This document shows, in pieces, positions 1 through 11,989 of a DNA stretch of 64,000 nucleotides. The position numbers were made by a program, and so were the translations under genes. Numbering within the stretch: the first letter of the stretch is position 1; the number at the start of each line of letters is the position of its first letter. The DNA is from Lineus longissimus. Lineage: Eukaryota; Nemertea; Pilidiophora; Heteronemertea; Lineidae. The notes beneath the pieces are model-generated. The model was given only the letters and a program-made list of their open reading frames with translations. It had not been told where the DNA came from and ran no database searches. The stretch spans positions 14,709,501 to 14,773,500 of the forward strand of contig NC_088308.1 in NCBI RefSeq assembly GCF_910592395.1, in the 5' to 3' direction.

Positions 1-97
1 CGATACATCACATGTCGTACCAACTTTGGATTGATCTATATACTATACATGTAGCATGTTTCTTAACCAGGATGAATTCCTAACCACCAAATATCTA

Positions 98-137
98 TGT
101 GGCTAGCACAATGGCCGCTGGCTGTTTCTCTATTTCA
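98..137 (+). repeat. 3' terminus of a family R repeat
   Basis: The bases around 106-130 match the 3' end signature (GCACAATGGCC, a short GGCC hairpin, then TTTC) seen at the ends of the better copies near 2.6, 48.8 and 54.9 kb. Only the last ~40 bases are recognisable, so this is the tail of a copy that began left of the window. Confidence 0.5.
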
Positions 138-244
138 TGTGCCTTTCAAAAAATTCTCATGAGCCCAGGAACTCTTTTTTGGCACTTGCAATTTCATAGA
201 TTGTGTTCGATAGTCATGACAAATGCACATTTTTGCTGATGATT

Positions 245-545
245 TTTAGCTCGCCTTTGGGAAGCTTGTACGATACCGTGGCGTCTGTCGTCGTCCGTTA
301 GCGGAGCACGTTTCCTCACCCCTAGGGCTAGATGGCTAAACTTGGTGTGATGGTAGCTTTTGGCAATATGCCAAGATGTGTTTTTCTTCTTCGTGATATG
401 ACCTACTTTCTGGCCTCCAGGCGGCCATTTTGGAAATTGGCTTTTTAGCTCTGCTGACAAAGTCAGCGGAGCTAGTCAAATAGCTATTCGATTGGTGTCC
501 GTCCTTCCATCCTTCCTTCCATCTAGCCATCTGTAGACAAAGTTG
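245..545 (+). repeat. Two nested 5' ends of family R repeats
   Basis: A 5' end (TTTTTAGCTCGCC...) starts near 245 and a second (TTTTTAGCTCTGCTGAC) near 441. The second has the typical terminal hairpin: AGCTCTGCTGAC and GTCAGCGGAGCT pair around an AAA loop. Both are followed by the CCGTGGCGTC or GTGTCCGTCC block seen in other copies. The short ORFs across this stretch are not conserved and I do not consider them genes. Confidence 0.55.
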
Positions 546-902
546 GGCATTTTGTAATCATACAACCGAGGCACTTCAAATCTAGTCTTGCTTATAAACA
601 CCGCAGAAAATGTTGCTTACAGAAAAAAATTTGGGCGATTCGACTCAAATTCAGCTCCCCAGGGGGCAAAATGCGTAAATGAAAAAACAATTTTTTGACG
701 CTCTATTCCAGCAGATAAAAGCTTGAAATAAAGTTGAAAAGGTCTTCATGATACAGAAGTTTTGATATAAAATAGATTAGTGTCGATTGATATCACCAGT
801 TGGCGGTAGTGAGCAAAACTGTTGTTTGACCCCGGATGATTCCGCTTTAAATTTCCCGCCGAGGTTACCTGGAGTACTATCATCAAGAAAATGGCGGTGA
901 CC

Positions 903-945
903 TTTTTGGCTCACCGTAAGGGGAGTCTATATGATAGCGCTGTGT

Positions 946-979
<34 letters not shown>

Positions 980-2622
980 ATCCTAACAGTGGCACGTTTC
1001 TTAACTGCTAGGGCTATGAACTTGAAACTTTGTACACAGAATGCCCTAGGTCAGCTGACCTCTGACACTGATTTTCGGTCAGATCTGATTCTCTGTTTGG
1101 CCACCAGGGGGCCAAATGTCGATATCTAAAAAGTGTGATATCTCGCTTATCAGTGACTTGTTTTCGATAAAACTTTTGTTGTAGGTACTCATAGCAAATA
1201 TACATTTTATAATATACGGGTTTTTAATTTGACCTTGTTTTCAAGGTCACAGAGGTCATATGGCGTAAATTGGCCATTAGAGTGTAAACTATGGCACGTT
1301 TCTTAACCACTAAAGCTATGAACTTGAAACTTGGTACATATAACCCCCTATATCACATAGCCTCTGGTGCTGAATTTTGGTTCGATCTGATTCCTAACTT
1401 TGCCACCAGGGGGCCAAAAGTGGAAATCTAAAAAGTGTGATATCTCGCTTATAAGTGACTTGTTTTCGATAAAACTTTTGTTGTAGGTACTCATAGCAAA
1501 TATACATTTTATATTGTACGGGTTTTCAATTTGACCTACTTTTCAAGGTCACAGAGGTCATATGGCGTAAATTGGCCATAAGAGTGTAAACTATGGCACG
1601 TTTCTTAACCACTAAAGCTATGAACTTGAAACTTGGTACATATAACCCCCGATATCACATAGCCTCTGGTGCTGAATTTTGGTTCGGTCTGGTTCCTAAC
1701 TTTTCCACCAGGGGGCCAAAAGTGGAAATCTAAAAAGTGTGATATCTCGCTTATAAGTGACTTGTTTTCGATAAAATTTTTATGGTAGGTACTGTTAGGA
1801 AGAATACATCACATGTTGTACGGGTTTTCAATTTGACCTACTTTTCAAGGTCACAGAAGTCATATGGCGTAAATTGGCTGTTAGAGTGTAAACTATGGCA
1901 CGTTTCTTAACCAGTAAAGCTATGAACTTGAAACTTAGTGCATATAACCCCCTACATCAGATAACGTCTGATGTCGAATTTTGGCCTGATCTGATTCTTT
2001 ATTCGGCCACCAGGGGGCCATAACGGAAAAAGGAAGAAGTGCAATATCTTGCTTATTTGAGTGAATTGTTTTCGATAAAATTTTATGGCAGGGACTCCTA
2101 GCAAGGATACATCACATCTCCTATGATTTTTGGATTTGACCTCCTTTTCTATGTCACAGAGGTCAAATGGCGTAAATTGACCGTTCGAGTGTAACTATGG
2201 CACGTTTCTTAACTGCTAAAGCTATGAACTTGAAAGTTGGTACATGTAACCCCCTACATCAGATAATCTCTGACACCGAATTTTGGCCTGATCTGATTCT
2301 TGATTTGGCCACGAGGGGGTCAAAACTGAAAAAGTAGGACGTGCAATATCTCGCTTATTAATGACTTTTTTTCGATGAATTTTTTATTGCAGGGACTCTT
2401 AGCAATCACACGATATTGATCTTGTTGATGTCATAGACAATTATTGGTTGGATCATAAACTTATATATACTGCCCTGTCTTATTACTTGACATCAATACA
2501 CATCTAAAAAAAGTCTTCATGCCTGATTGTGTTCACCATATTCACCTCTAAACTAAGCATGATCCTGCCTACTAAAAGATGTATACGGTGAGCACAATGG
2601 CCCCTGGCCGTTTCATTATTTC
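903..2622 (+). repeat. Full-length family R element with five ~300-bp monomers
   Basis: The 5' end is CTTTTTGGCTCACCG and the 3' end is GTGAGCACAATGGCC followed by a GGCC hairpin and TTTCATTATT. The body has five head-to-tail units, each beginning near 'GTGGCACGTTTCTTAAC' or 'TATGGCACGTTTCTTAAC' at about 990, 1289, 1591, 1892 and 2196 (period 301-304 bp). Each unit has a GGCCACCAGGGGGCC block and a TGACCT...AGGTCA...AGGTCA block. The copy at 47.4-48.8 kb has the same ends and the same unique 3' segment but four units. No coding capacity is evident. The class of element is unknown to me. Confidence 0.75.
945..979. repeat. (GTC)n microsatellite
   Basis: About eleven GTC triplets lie just inside the 5' end of the family R copy. 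Other copies (47.42 kb, 53.87 kb) have shorter GTCCGTC runs at the same place. Confidence 0.85.
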
Positions 2623-5064
2623 TACTGGGGCGATGATTTTGTAGGTGACAAATTTTCTTTTTTAAGCCTTTACGGAAATGTATTTTGGTACGAAACTTCA
2701 CATGTTTATAGAAAAGATCAACGAGAATGTGTTCAAATGCCCTCATAACGATGAGTTCAACGGAATTTGGTCAAAACAGCCTTCGAATGGAGTCAACTTT
2801 CTTTGCGAAATTGAAGCGACGACCTCATTATTTATCGTAATTTATGCAGATCCGAGTCCAGCTGATGGGTGATGTTCTGATTTGTGTTCAAACTATTGGA
2901 AACTTCGGAAATTAGTTCTATTAGTTCTACTATTCTGCAGGAGTATATTATAGCCATTGATGTTGACAGCTAAAAGCACGATAACTTTGTTATAACTCAA
3001 GCCGCGCTCCTCCCTCTGGGAGCTGGAGTCAGTACTGTTTTCGCTCAGGTTTCTCGTCCAATCACGTGACCTCTCCAACACTCGATAATGCACTCTTTTC
3101 GTCCACGTTTTAGGCCAATATTCGGCATGAACATGAAATCTAATAAGCGCAGTACTTAAATCAGATGTTTCTCTCGCCTTGAAAACATTCCTGGGTAAAA
3201 TCCATTGAGATTAGCCGAGTTAATCTACTTTTTCCGTGCCTTAAATCTCTTCCGCTGAATTCTATAAATAGAAACTATAAACATCGCGGCAGTGTGGTTC
3301 CCATTGTGCACCCTCCCACTTCACACCATGTCAGGAAGTTTTACGGAGAGGGAGGGCGTGCGGTAAGAAGAATGGCTAAAATGACGTCACGTTTTCCTGG
3401 CAATGCCTCTTGCCAGACCAGTCAAGCATTGGGAAAGTATCTTTAATTCAGACAAGGTTAGAACTATAAAAACGAATATGTTAATTTGCAAAATTAAAAG
3501 CAGATTTCACCACTAACCAGTCAAATCGGAATACGACGGCGCAAAATGTTCTCGCTTTCCTCCTGCTAAAAAAACCTTGTTCCCGCACTCCTATTTTAAC
3601 TCATGCCAAGGAATATGATATGATCTGTTTTCACTTCTTTGTAATTAAATGGTATTCATATAATGAGATCAATAGTAGTGTCCGTGTCAGATCCCATCGA
3701 CCGTTCAACTAGTCTTCTCTCCCTGGCCCAGGTGCCTCACACGGACCTTCAGGTCCCCATACTCAAGACCAACTCTTACGATATCGCCCTCAAAGTGTTC
3801 CAGTGAAATCTCAGTTCTAGTTTACTTGTCAAACTTTATCGAGTGTTATCGAATCGAATTGATGTGTCGATCGTCGGGGCGGATTGATATGTGGTTAGTT
3901 TGTGCGTCCAAGGCGATCATGATCATGAAGATGCGTGTTGTGTTATCATAACCAGAAAATAAGTTGAAGTTATTATTAGTGATTCTTACATGAGTAAAAA
4001 GTAGACGTTTTAAGCAACACAATAATGTTACTCCTGGAACACACACGGGGTTGAACACAAAACTTACCAACACTTGTATGCGACTTATACGCTTTTTATG
4101 TAACTATTATCTCTGACAATTGCAATTACACCGCCGGTCTTGACACGGGTCACAAAAACAATATCACACACCCAACTCGCGACCGCTACTACGCCCAAGT
4201 ACCACCCTTAAAGAGCCACTATACACAATCCTGCGGCGTGCGCTCACCACACTCCCATAAAAAAAATGTCAATTCTCCTTACAACTCACAGAAGCCAAGC
4301 CATTGCTGTTAAGTTATGCAGGGGCTTAATCAATTACCTGCACTCCCTGTGGGGTGAATAACATTACCTTTTGAACAGCTGGCTGTAGGGGGATGATTGG
4401 AACAGCCGGTATACCTGCTGACCTGCTGAACCCAGGTTAATGTTATTTTCAATCCACGATTGCAGGTCACCTGATTTTCGAGATTTCGCGGGAAATGAAA
4501 TTGTAAACAAACGCATGTTTGCAGTTCAAATGTAAACAAAAATGTATTTTTGGTACTTTTGGTGGCTGGACTTGGGTTTTCCCGCAGTTAGGAGCTGGGG
4601 TCAAATTGGTGGTCTATTGTGCTGTTTTAGTCAGAAGTAGCCCTTGATTATGAAGGGATTTTCAAATTAAGGTGACCATGGTCTTTTTATGTGCTCAGCT
4701 CACCACAGCTTTCAATGCTTGATGTATCTGAAGAGGCGCGCGGAACCTGACATGGCGTTACCAAGGAGCTGCTCACGGTGCTGAACTTCTAGCTTGCCTG
4801 TCGACTAAGTGCCTTTTTGGCCGAGACATTGCTACATGTAGGAGGAGCACACATTTTAAATTAATGGTAGTGATAGTACAGTTGGTTCGAGCCATTTGGA
4901 AGCCGACATGTGAAGGCCTATCTGGGTTCTCCTTCTTCTCCGTATAAAAAGGGGCATATTGCTGACTAAGGAACAAGGCATATTGACATTGCCTCGTCAT
5001 CTCTATGGGACCAATTGATATACTTTTATATGCACGCATACATCATGCCATTTCAGGGTCCGAG
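2623..5064. other. 2.4 kb with no recognised gene or element
   Basis: I see no ORF resembling a known protein; the longest frames are under 90 codons and unsupported. A TATAAATAG box lies near 3263 and ordinary AT-rich sequence surrounds it. No terminal repeats were found. Confidence 0.5.
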
Positions 5065-5987
5065 TCTGTGGACAATTGGTTTGATTAATTTGTCTCTTCG
5101 ATAATGCTCCTTTATTGCATTAGATTTTCATCGCAATTCAATCTATTCAAGATATAGCCAATTTGAACCTGTCTGCGCCAATGATAGATTGGTTCCAGAT
5201 CGACTCACTAGGGATACACATTAGAGCACAATGTCATGAAAAACGACCCTTTGTATTGTAAATTCCAATCACCTGCAGGACAGGTCAATTTCTCTCAATA
5301 AAATTAATTTTGTTGACTCCTGTAATACCTACCTTATTAAAAAAAAAGACAGTGGTGTTAGTCCCAAACTGGTAATTTCTATTTATTTTGACCTCTGTTA
5401 AATCAGGATACCTCTCAATTACAGACAGCATTTTGTATCCTTGTGCTGTACAACCCAGCCTGGACATACCACAGTTGTCCATGGAGAAGTCTCATCCTCT
5501 CTGACACTTCTTTTCTGTAAAGCTTTTCTGTGGACAATTGGTTTGATTAATTTGTCTCTTCGATAATGCTCCTTTATTGCATTAGATTTTCATCGCAATT
5601 CAATCTATTCAAGATATAGCCAATTTGAACCTGTCTGCGCCAAGGATAGATTAGTTCCAGATCGACTCACTAGGGATACGCAGTAGAGCACAATGTCATG
5701 AAAAACGACCCTTTGTATTGTAAATTCCAATCACCTGCAGGACAGGTCAATTTCTCTCAATAAAATTAATATTGTTGACTCTTGTAATCCCTACCTTATT
5801 AAAAAAAAAAGACAGTGGTGTTAGTCCCAAACTGGTAATTTCTATTTATTTTGACCTCTGTTAAATCAGGATACCTCTCAATTACAGACAGCATTTTGTA
5901 TCCTTGTGCTGTACAACCCAGCCTGGACATACCACAGTTGTCCATGGAGAAGTCTCATCCTCTCTGACACTTCTTTTCTGTAAAGCT
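5065..5987. repeat. Direct tandem duplication, two 462-bp copies
   Basis: Copy 1 (5065-5526) and copy 2 (5527-5987) both begin TCTGTGGACAATTGG and end TTTTCTGTAAAGCT. Only a few substitutions distinguish them (for example CAATGATAGATTGG versus CAAGGATAGATTAG, and one extra A in the homopolymer near 5812). This is a recent duplication. Neither copy codes for anything I recognise. Confidence 0.9.
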
Positions 5988-6196
5988 ACCGATACAACAT
6001 ACTGAACTAGGGATATCTTCCGTTGCCTCCTGTAATATTTACATACCATGGCTGATTAATTCAATCATATTTCATCCAGCTGGCAGCTCTGCATTGGCAA
6101 TTTTAGTGGTATAACGTGTTCTCTTGACCTTCAAACAGTAGTATAAAGCCGATATTTACTACTTTACACCCTTAGTCCTATGTTATTAGGTCATCC

Positions 6197-6914
6197 AGCT
6201 GAGCGCCAGGCCCTTGGGCCTCTTGTTGCCTTTTTGAAGCTGTTGGTTGTACCTAAAGTGACGAAATTTTTACAGTGGGTGTATGTAATAAGGTTAATTG
6301 ACATATCACCGGGGTTTTTGATTTGACCTACTTTTCAAGGTCACAGAGGTCAAAGTTCACTAAATCATCGATAGGTGGCATGTTTCGTTTCTTTTTTAAG
6401 CTAGAAGGTTATAAACTTGTGAGAACATAAATCTAGGGACCCTCTATGCTACCCCAAAAATTTGTCCTGTTCGGACTTCAAATATGGACGCCAGGCGGCC
6501 ATCTTGAAAATTAAACAAAGTTGGATTGCAAACAAATTTCATGTGATTGTATATCTATTTACTCTCTACAACATCCCTGATTTTCATTCAAATCCATCGA
6601 CCAATATGACTAATTTGTCACAATCCACGTACACTTTAAAGGAATTGGTGTAAAGGCTCAGACTGTCACTTGTTGTCCCTAGGTTGTGACCATGTATCAA
6701 CCCACGTACACTTCAAAGGCATTGATGTAATTTGGTGTAATTGTCCTGACTGCAGTTACTGGTTGTGACCATGCATCTACTGGGTTGTGACAGCCATCTT
6801 GGAAACCATTTTTAGCTCAGTTTTGTGACAGAATATTTATATATAAACTGACCCAGGAAACAAAAGTGAGCATCTTTACATTCTGCTGAGCGCCAGGCCC
6901 TTGGCGTCTTGTTG
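6197..6914 (+). repeat. Family R copies with the 'CTGAGCGCCAGG' 3' end
   Basis: Two 3' ends of a second family R subtype occur here: CTGAGCGCCAGGCCCTTGGG followed by CCTCTTGTT (6199-6227), and a variant ending near 6914. Between them are a TGACCT(N8)AGGTCA(N3)AGGTCA block (6324-6352) and a GCCAGGCGGCC block. A third end of the same type lies at ~44.39-44.41 kb. 5' ends are not clear here. Confidence 0.55.
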
Positions 6915-7477
6915 TTTAGAACAACCGGGCCCATATGGTATGTTTAGATAGATTGTGGAGGCCAGTATACAGGGTGTCTATAAAAAAAGTATACCCAACT
7001 TAAATGCAGATTACTAGACTCCTTAGCAATATCCCTGAAATACAAAGGTAGCAGTAGAAAACCTAGCCTGTCTTCTATCCAATGGTACCTGGATCATTAT
7101 GTAACTGCCATGAATGACCAAGTAATCATGACCTTTATTAAAGGTGGTAAAATCAGCACTGTGCCAAGTGATTTTCTTGTGTGGTAATGGATGTGTAATT
7201 TGCTTTTAGTTTTCTTTTGCTGTTACATCATGTTAGGGGACAGGCCATTCATAATGGACTGGACTGAAGGAAGTGTAACCCCCTTATGTAAGTGTTTTCG
7301 ACCAAAAGCATAATGGGTGTGGTGGGCTCGGTATGGAGCTCCGCCTCACTGACTCATTGCTGTTAGCAATTGTTTGAGAGAGCTTTTTGTTAAATGGCCT
7401 CCAAGATCGCATGATCTTACACCCTGTGATTTATTCTTGTGGGGTTTCTTGAAAAACAAGGTCACTCCCCCAGCTAA

Positions 7478-8945
7478 TGTTGTAGAGCCCAGCTCTGATA
7501 AGAAGTGATCATAGGCCTTAATCATTATATCAACGAGACCTGCATTTTGACGTGTGTAAGGTTTGATAATGTAGACTTTGAATATCGAATGATATTGTTT
7601 ATCAGGTTGGCCTGGGCGATTTGCAATACATGCATTACCATGTAAAAAAAAGGGAGTATGGAGAGAGATAGCTAGGCGAACGGATCGGAATCCCGTCTTT
7701 GAGGCCTAGTGTACCAACTCGATTCCCGTTTTGTCTATTAAAGTGACCTTGATATTGGAAGATTGATGTCAAGAGTATGTTGGCACCAAGCAATTATAAA
7801 TGGTAAAAACTGTTACCTGGTGCAACTCGACTTTTTGTTTCTTGATCTGGCTGCTGCTGAAGTCTGGACCCCTTCGCGAACTGCTGGGCAGGTTGAATTC
7901 ATGAACAGCTGGGCTGGTTGTGTCACCTTCACGAACAGCTTGGTATCAATATTTCGACGGTTATTTTTCCTCACCGTCGATTCGAAGGTCTCTCGTTTAC
8001 AACCTTTGTTGCAGACAAGGGCTATTATATTAGTTTAAATTTAAAGTCCAATGGACTATACTAATGTTCATATATTTATGAAGGCTCTTAACTATTTGAG
8101 CACTTGACGACTAACAGGACGTACTATACAATTAAAAAGCTCTTAACTATGAGCATATTTAACTGAATGAAGAAACTATTTTTGGCTTATTCTAGTGTTC
8201 TTTTACTAAGGAGACTTACTCCTGAATATATATATATCTTTGTGGCCACACCCAACGAAATAATACGCGGTTGGCTGTGGTTTTTAGACAAACGAATTTA
8301 CAGAACCGCGCTGCCGGCAGGCTTATTGATCTGTTTATAATGAAGCGTATTTATTCCACCAAACATCCCAGAACCATTGGCAACTAGGAGTGGCAGATAT
8401 AGAAGAATGAAGATTCACGTTACTGGGGCATGTCTATGATCCGGACTACACTCTCCTTCATTCAGACGCTCATCGTTTTCTTGGGTTTGGAGAGAGACAG
8501 AACTTGGCTTGGGTCCGTTGGGAGGGGCACCACTTCTTCTAAAAACTTGGTCGGAAGTTCGGAAACTGGATCACTCCGCTCTCATCTAGTCGTGCTAACT
8601 AAACTCGCTGCTTGTAGTGTTGAAAGATTCACCGGCTTCTTGACGAAAACTGTACTATTCAGGAGAGATGAGAAAACACGTCCTGCTCCTCCAAACCTGA
8701 TGCCGCCTCCGATCCGCTAGCCTCGTTTTCGCTCAGACATCAACAACTAGTAGTCTTACGCAACTTGTCACATGTTGAGTACTTATTCGGCCGCGTACTT
8801 ATTTAACCGAGTTTTCCAGGAACCCGCACGGGCGCTTTGAAATTGATCATAGTTCGTCTGAACAGAGTATATATTACTGCTGATGTTCACCTCGGATCTT
8901 CTATCGTTCCGAGGGAGAACAAGGACCCGTTAGCGAACTACGACA
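7478..8945 (+). repeat. 5' LTR, expanded by two insertions
   Basis: It starts TGTTGTAGAGCCCAGC and ends GCGAACTACGACA, like the 3' LTR. It is broken twice: by about 150 bp of unknown sequence (~7509-7660, with a short A-run near its end) and by a solo LTR at 7778-8864. The remaining LTR parts differ from the 3' LTR at several places, so the insertion is not recent. Confidence 0.75.
7778..8864. mobile_element. Solo LTR of a different family, 1087 bp
   Basis: It begins TGTTGGCACC and ends CTGAACA (TG...CA), with a 5-bp duplication GAGTA on each side (7773-7777, 8865-8869). The host LTR continues in register on both sides. The 91- and 96-codon ORFs inside are not recognisable. No other copy of this LTR is in the window. 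Confidence 0.75.
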
Positions 8946-8963
8946 TGGTGGCCAGTACGGGGA
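8946..8963 (+). other. Primer-binding site of the LTR element
   Basis: TGGTGGCCAGTACGGGGA follows the LTR directly. It starts TGG, as expected for a site complementary to a tRNA 3' CCA end. I did not identify the tRNA. Confidence 0.6.
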
Positions 8964-9212
8964 TATTTTCAGTGCAGTAGAAGACGATGTAAGAATATTT
9001 ATTATGATACTATTGGAGCTATAAGTAAGGATTTTGCGTTTGTTGGCAATTCATAAGAAGAAAGGAGGGTACACGTAGTCTCGAAATAACTACCGTCAAT
9101 CGAAAAGTTTTGAAATGACTGTTCAATTGCACCATGAGCTGGAGCTCGCTTTACGTTCTCTTGGACTACACATACCTCAGTCTTCATTGGCAATCCAGGG
9201 TTACAGAGATAA

Positions 9213-10262
9213 ATGGATATTGACTTTCGATTGGCTAAGGTACAGCCGTTTGAAGAGAGGGTTCAGCATGTTCAGGGAAACCTGATCACGCCACTCCCAG
9301 TGACAAGGAAATCTGCACGAAAATGTGATCGCGATAGGAAGTGGCTATTAGAATTCCTTGGGAGAAAAAGGGCAAAGACCAACGTCGGGAAAAGTGCGGA
9401 GGAATTACCGAATATAGTAAGTTACAAGAAATCTAACAATAGTGTACTCAATATAGATGCTGTCCCATTTAAATCCAGCAACACGGAAGTGGAATCATCA
9501 AACAAAGACTGTAAATCCTTCACACGGGACCAGCAATTATTGAACACTGGCATGCAGACTGATAACTCTATGCAAGAATGAAATGGTGCATTTCCGAAAT
9601 CACCCGTTAAGCAATTCAAGTCGAATGCCAGTGGAAGTTTGCATGCAGATGAACAAGACCGTCATAAAACAGGATACACCGATGATCCACAGACCGAGTC
9701 CGACAATCACAATTCTTTACCAACTCAGAGCATGCCATTTCTCGACAAAAATATCGCTGTTCCCCAACGAAACACTGGTGAGAACGCAGTTGCACAGCCT
9801 ACAATATCTGCAGGAGACTTGATAGACTTTTCTGTATGTGCCGAAAATGCCGCAGCTTGTAACAATTCAGAAAACCAGGACATTTACTCCGGAAATCTGA
9901 ATGATGCAACCGCTAAAACTGGCTCAGACACATCAAGCATCAGAAACAGTGAGACGACTACATGTACCTCATCAGTCTCAAGTCTTGAAGTTTATATCAC
10001 ACCAAATCTACTGTATTCAACCCGTTGCATGATGACTGAACTATCGGCCGTGACGCTCTCGATGGACAAGGCCTCCACCATTTCTAACTGTGTACGGCAG
10101 TATAGCGAAACTGTTTTGAAGACCAGGAAATATATGTGTGAAATATCAGTTCATTTTAATCCTTTTCAAGACTCTAAGGAATTTGAAATAACAGACTGCA
10201 ATGTACAAATAGGAGATATACCTTCAATGACACCAGTATTGCATCTGACTTTCAGATGGTAA
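9213..10262 (+). pseudogene. Unknown ORF inside the non-autonomous LTR element
   Basis: One reading frame runs from 9213 to 10262 (~350 codons), interrupted by a single TGA at 9579-9581. Beyond 10262 another frame stays open to ~10390, suggesting a further frameshift near 10240. The product would be hydrophilic and rich in Ser, Thr, Asn and Asp, with no zinc knuckle, protease, RT or other motif I know. A basic stretch (KSARKCDRDRKW) lies near residue 35. It sits where gag should be and might be a diverged gag or a captured host segment; I cannot say which. Confidence 0.4.
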
Positions 10263-10604
10263 CCATTCAATCAAAGGATGCTGTCATTTTGGAATACGTG
10301 ACTGTTTCAGTGTCACAGGGAAGGATTCGTGTAAAGACCGGAATCGTTATCAAAGAGAAGAAAATAGGCTTGTCATACCAAACGTATTAGGACATTTCAA
10401 TTTTGGATGTATGGACGTCTACAGTTCCGTCCAGCCATCGAACTCTTTTAATGATTTACCTGACTTTTGAAATTTTAGATATCTGGTTATTGTGTCTATT
10501 CAAGTGCAGGCCACGCATGCTAGGTTTTAATTATTATTGTAACGGGTCGACGCTCTCGCTGGACTCACGGATGTTATTTTGGAGAATCGGGACGATTCTT
10601 CCTC

Positions 10605-10616
10605 GAAGGGGGGAAC
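10605..10616 (+). other. Polypurine tract of the LTR element
   Basis: GAAGGGGGGAAC lies immediately before the 3' LTR (TGTTG...), the normal place for plus-strand priming. Confidence 0.65.
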
Positions 10617-10837
10617 TGTTGTAGAGCCCAGCTCTGATAAGAAGTGAGAGCGATAGCTAGGCGAACGGATCGGAATCTTGCTTTGAGGCCTAGTGTACCG
10701 ACTCAGTTCATGATTCGTCTATTAAAGTGACCTTGATATTGGAAGAGTGACGTCAAGAATATATATTACTACTGATGTTCACCTCGGATCTTCTATCGTT
10801 CCGAGGGAGAACAAGGACCCGTTAGCGAACTACGACA
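10617..10837 (+). repeat. 3' LTR, 221 bp
   Basis: TGTTGTAGAG...CTACGACA, matching the outer parts of the 5' LTR. It is followed by the CTAA duplication and then by the second half of the mariner transposase frame. Confidence 0.85.
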
Positions 10838-11060
10838 CTAACATCCAGGAGTTGAGAAATCGAATTATGGATGAAGTGGATCTCCTCCGCCAAGACCATG
10901 AGGTGATAAGACCAGCAGTAAGAGACATGAGGCGTTGATGTGAGCTGTGCATTAAGAGAAATGATGGACATGTTGATGGCCCCAACCCCTACATGTACCT
11001 GTATGAAAATTACTGAAAAACTGAATTTAAAGTTGGGTATACTTTTTTATGGACACCCTG

Positions 11061-11615
11061 TATTACAGCTTGGTGAAGATTTACAAAAATAACATTCGAT
11101 CCGTGTGTATCGAGGTTGGAAATGTCAACCTCACTTGCCCCTGCATGAAGCCAACAATCGCCTATCTGTTTTAAAAAACGCTGCACGGATTCATTGTGTG
11201 CATGGATTAACAGCCTCTTCCTCATTCATTTTACTAACTGTATTTTTAGTTATAAGTTAACAATATTGGCGCAACAGGCAAGACTGCCAGGTTTAGATGC
11301 GCACAGCATTAAATGCACATTTTATATACAAGAAATATGTATTTTTCCGACAAGTTAAATAATTATGGTCACCAATAAACAGAACGAGAATTTAGGTGCT
11401 TGAGTATTTCGGATCAAGTATGTCAAGAAGGAGAGACATGAGGTTGGTCTTTGCTTGATATCACCAAAATATTAATCACGATTATAATGTTTGCTAATTC
11501 AGATGCCAGCAATGTTTTCATCATCATCAACTGCTTCCTTACATGTGTTGTCTTCCCCGATATTGTCAAGTGTATTGTCAACATTGTCACATTTATCCCA
11601 AAGTCTGGAGCACCC
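11061..11615. other. 0.55 kb with no recognised feature
   Basis: AT-rich sequence between the mariner element and the next transposon. Overlapping 90- and 93-codon frames on opposite strands (~11.4-11.7 kb) look like chance. Confidence 0.4.
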
Positions 11616-11989
11616 ACATATGTGACCCGTGCTAGCAAAATGAGTCGGAATGCGCATATGCTAATTATGAGATATAGCACAATACATTGTAACATGTGGA
11701 TTTTGACGAAGTTGAGGTTTCTGCAAAAATGAGTTCATAAACACACCATCAACGATCTCAAAGATCAAAATAGCGAAAAAAAACATTGTAATCACCTTAA
11801 TTATGAAGTTTTTTGAAGGGTATGTTTGCAGAAGCCTTTGTTTTAGCTAAGGTTTTCTTCAGAAATTGACATTTTCTACTGATTTCTCCCTGACAAGCCA
11901 GAAATCGCATTGCGCCATATTTGGTATCACTAGAATCGGGAATCACCCTAGTTTCCAAATATGGCATTGGAATTCCATTTTACGTCATC

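Larger units (their letters stand above)
7478..10837 (+). mobile_element. Non-autonomous LTR retrotransposon (LARD-like)
   Basis: Flanked by CTAA on both sides (7474-7477, 10838-10841). It has a 5' LTR, a primer-binding site, a 1.7-kb internal region, a purine tract and a 221-bp 3' LTR, in plus orientation. The internal region has no protease, reverse transcriptase or integrase, only a broken ORF of unknown type, so it must have been moved by another element's enzymes. It lies within the mariner transposase gene. Confidence 0.8.
7396..10941 (+). pseudogene. Mariner-like transposase, C-terminal part, split by an LTR element
   Basis: The frame at 7396-7477 reads WPPRSHDLTPCDLFLWGFLK, the catalytic-core signature of a mariner-like transposase (PxSPDLxPCDxFLWG in relatives). 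It stops abruptly where the LTR element begins at 7478. The continuation is at 10838-10938, with IQELRNRIMDEVD and a VRDMRR C-terminal stretch typical of the same family. The N-terminal DNA-binding domain and the first catalytic residues are missing or unrecognisable between 7000 and 7390, so this is a dead copy. Family assignment rests on motifs recognised by eye. Confidence 0.7.
6970..11060 (+). mobile_element. Tc1/mariner-type DNA transposon, interrupted
   Basis: Terminal inverted repeats of about 32 bp start CAGGGTGTCTATAAAAAA on the left and, read on the other strand, CAGGGTGTCCATAAAAAA on the right. Both ends are flanked by TA (6968-6969, 11061-11062), the duplication expected for this superfamily. 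Removing the LTR insertion at 7478-10841 leaves only ~0.73 kb, less than the 1.2-1.5 kb of complete elements, so the copy is internally deleted as well as interrupted. Confidence 0.85.

Noticed and set aside
11423-11732. Overlapping 90- and 93-codon ORFs on opposite strands
   Set aside because: Hydrophobic, AT-driven, crossing a transposon end; no support for either.
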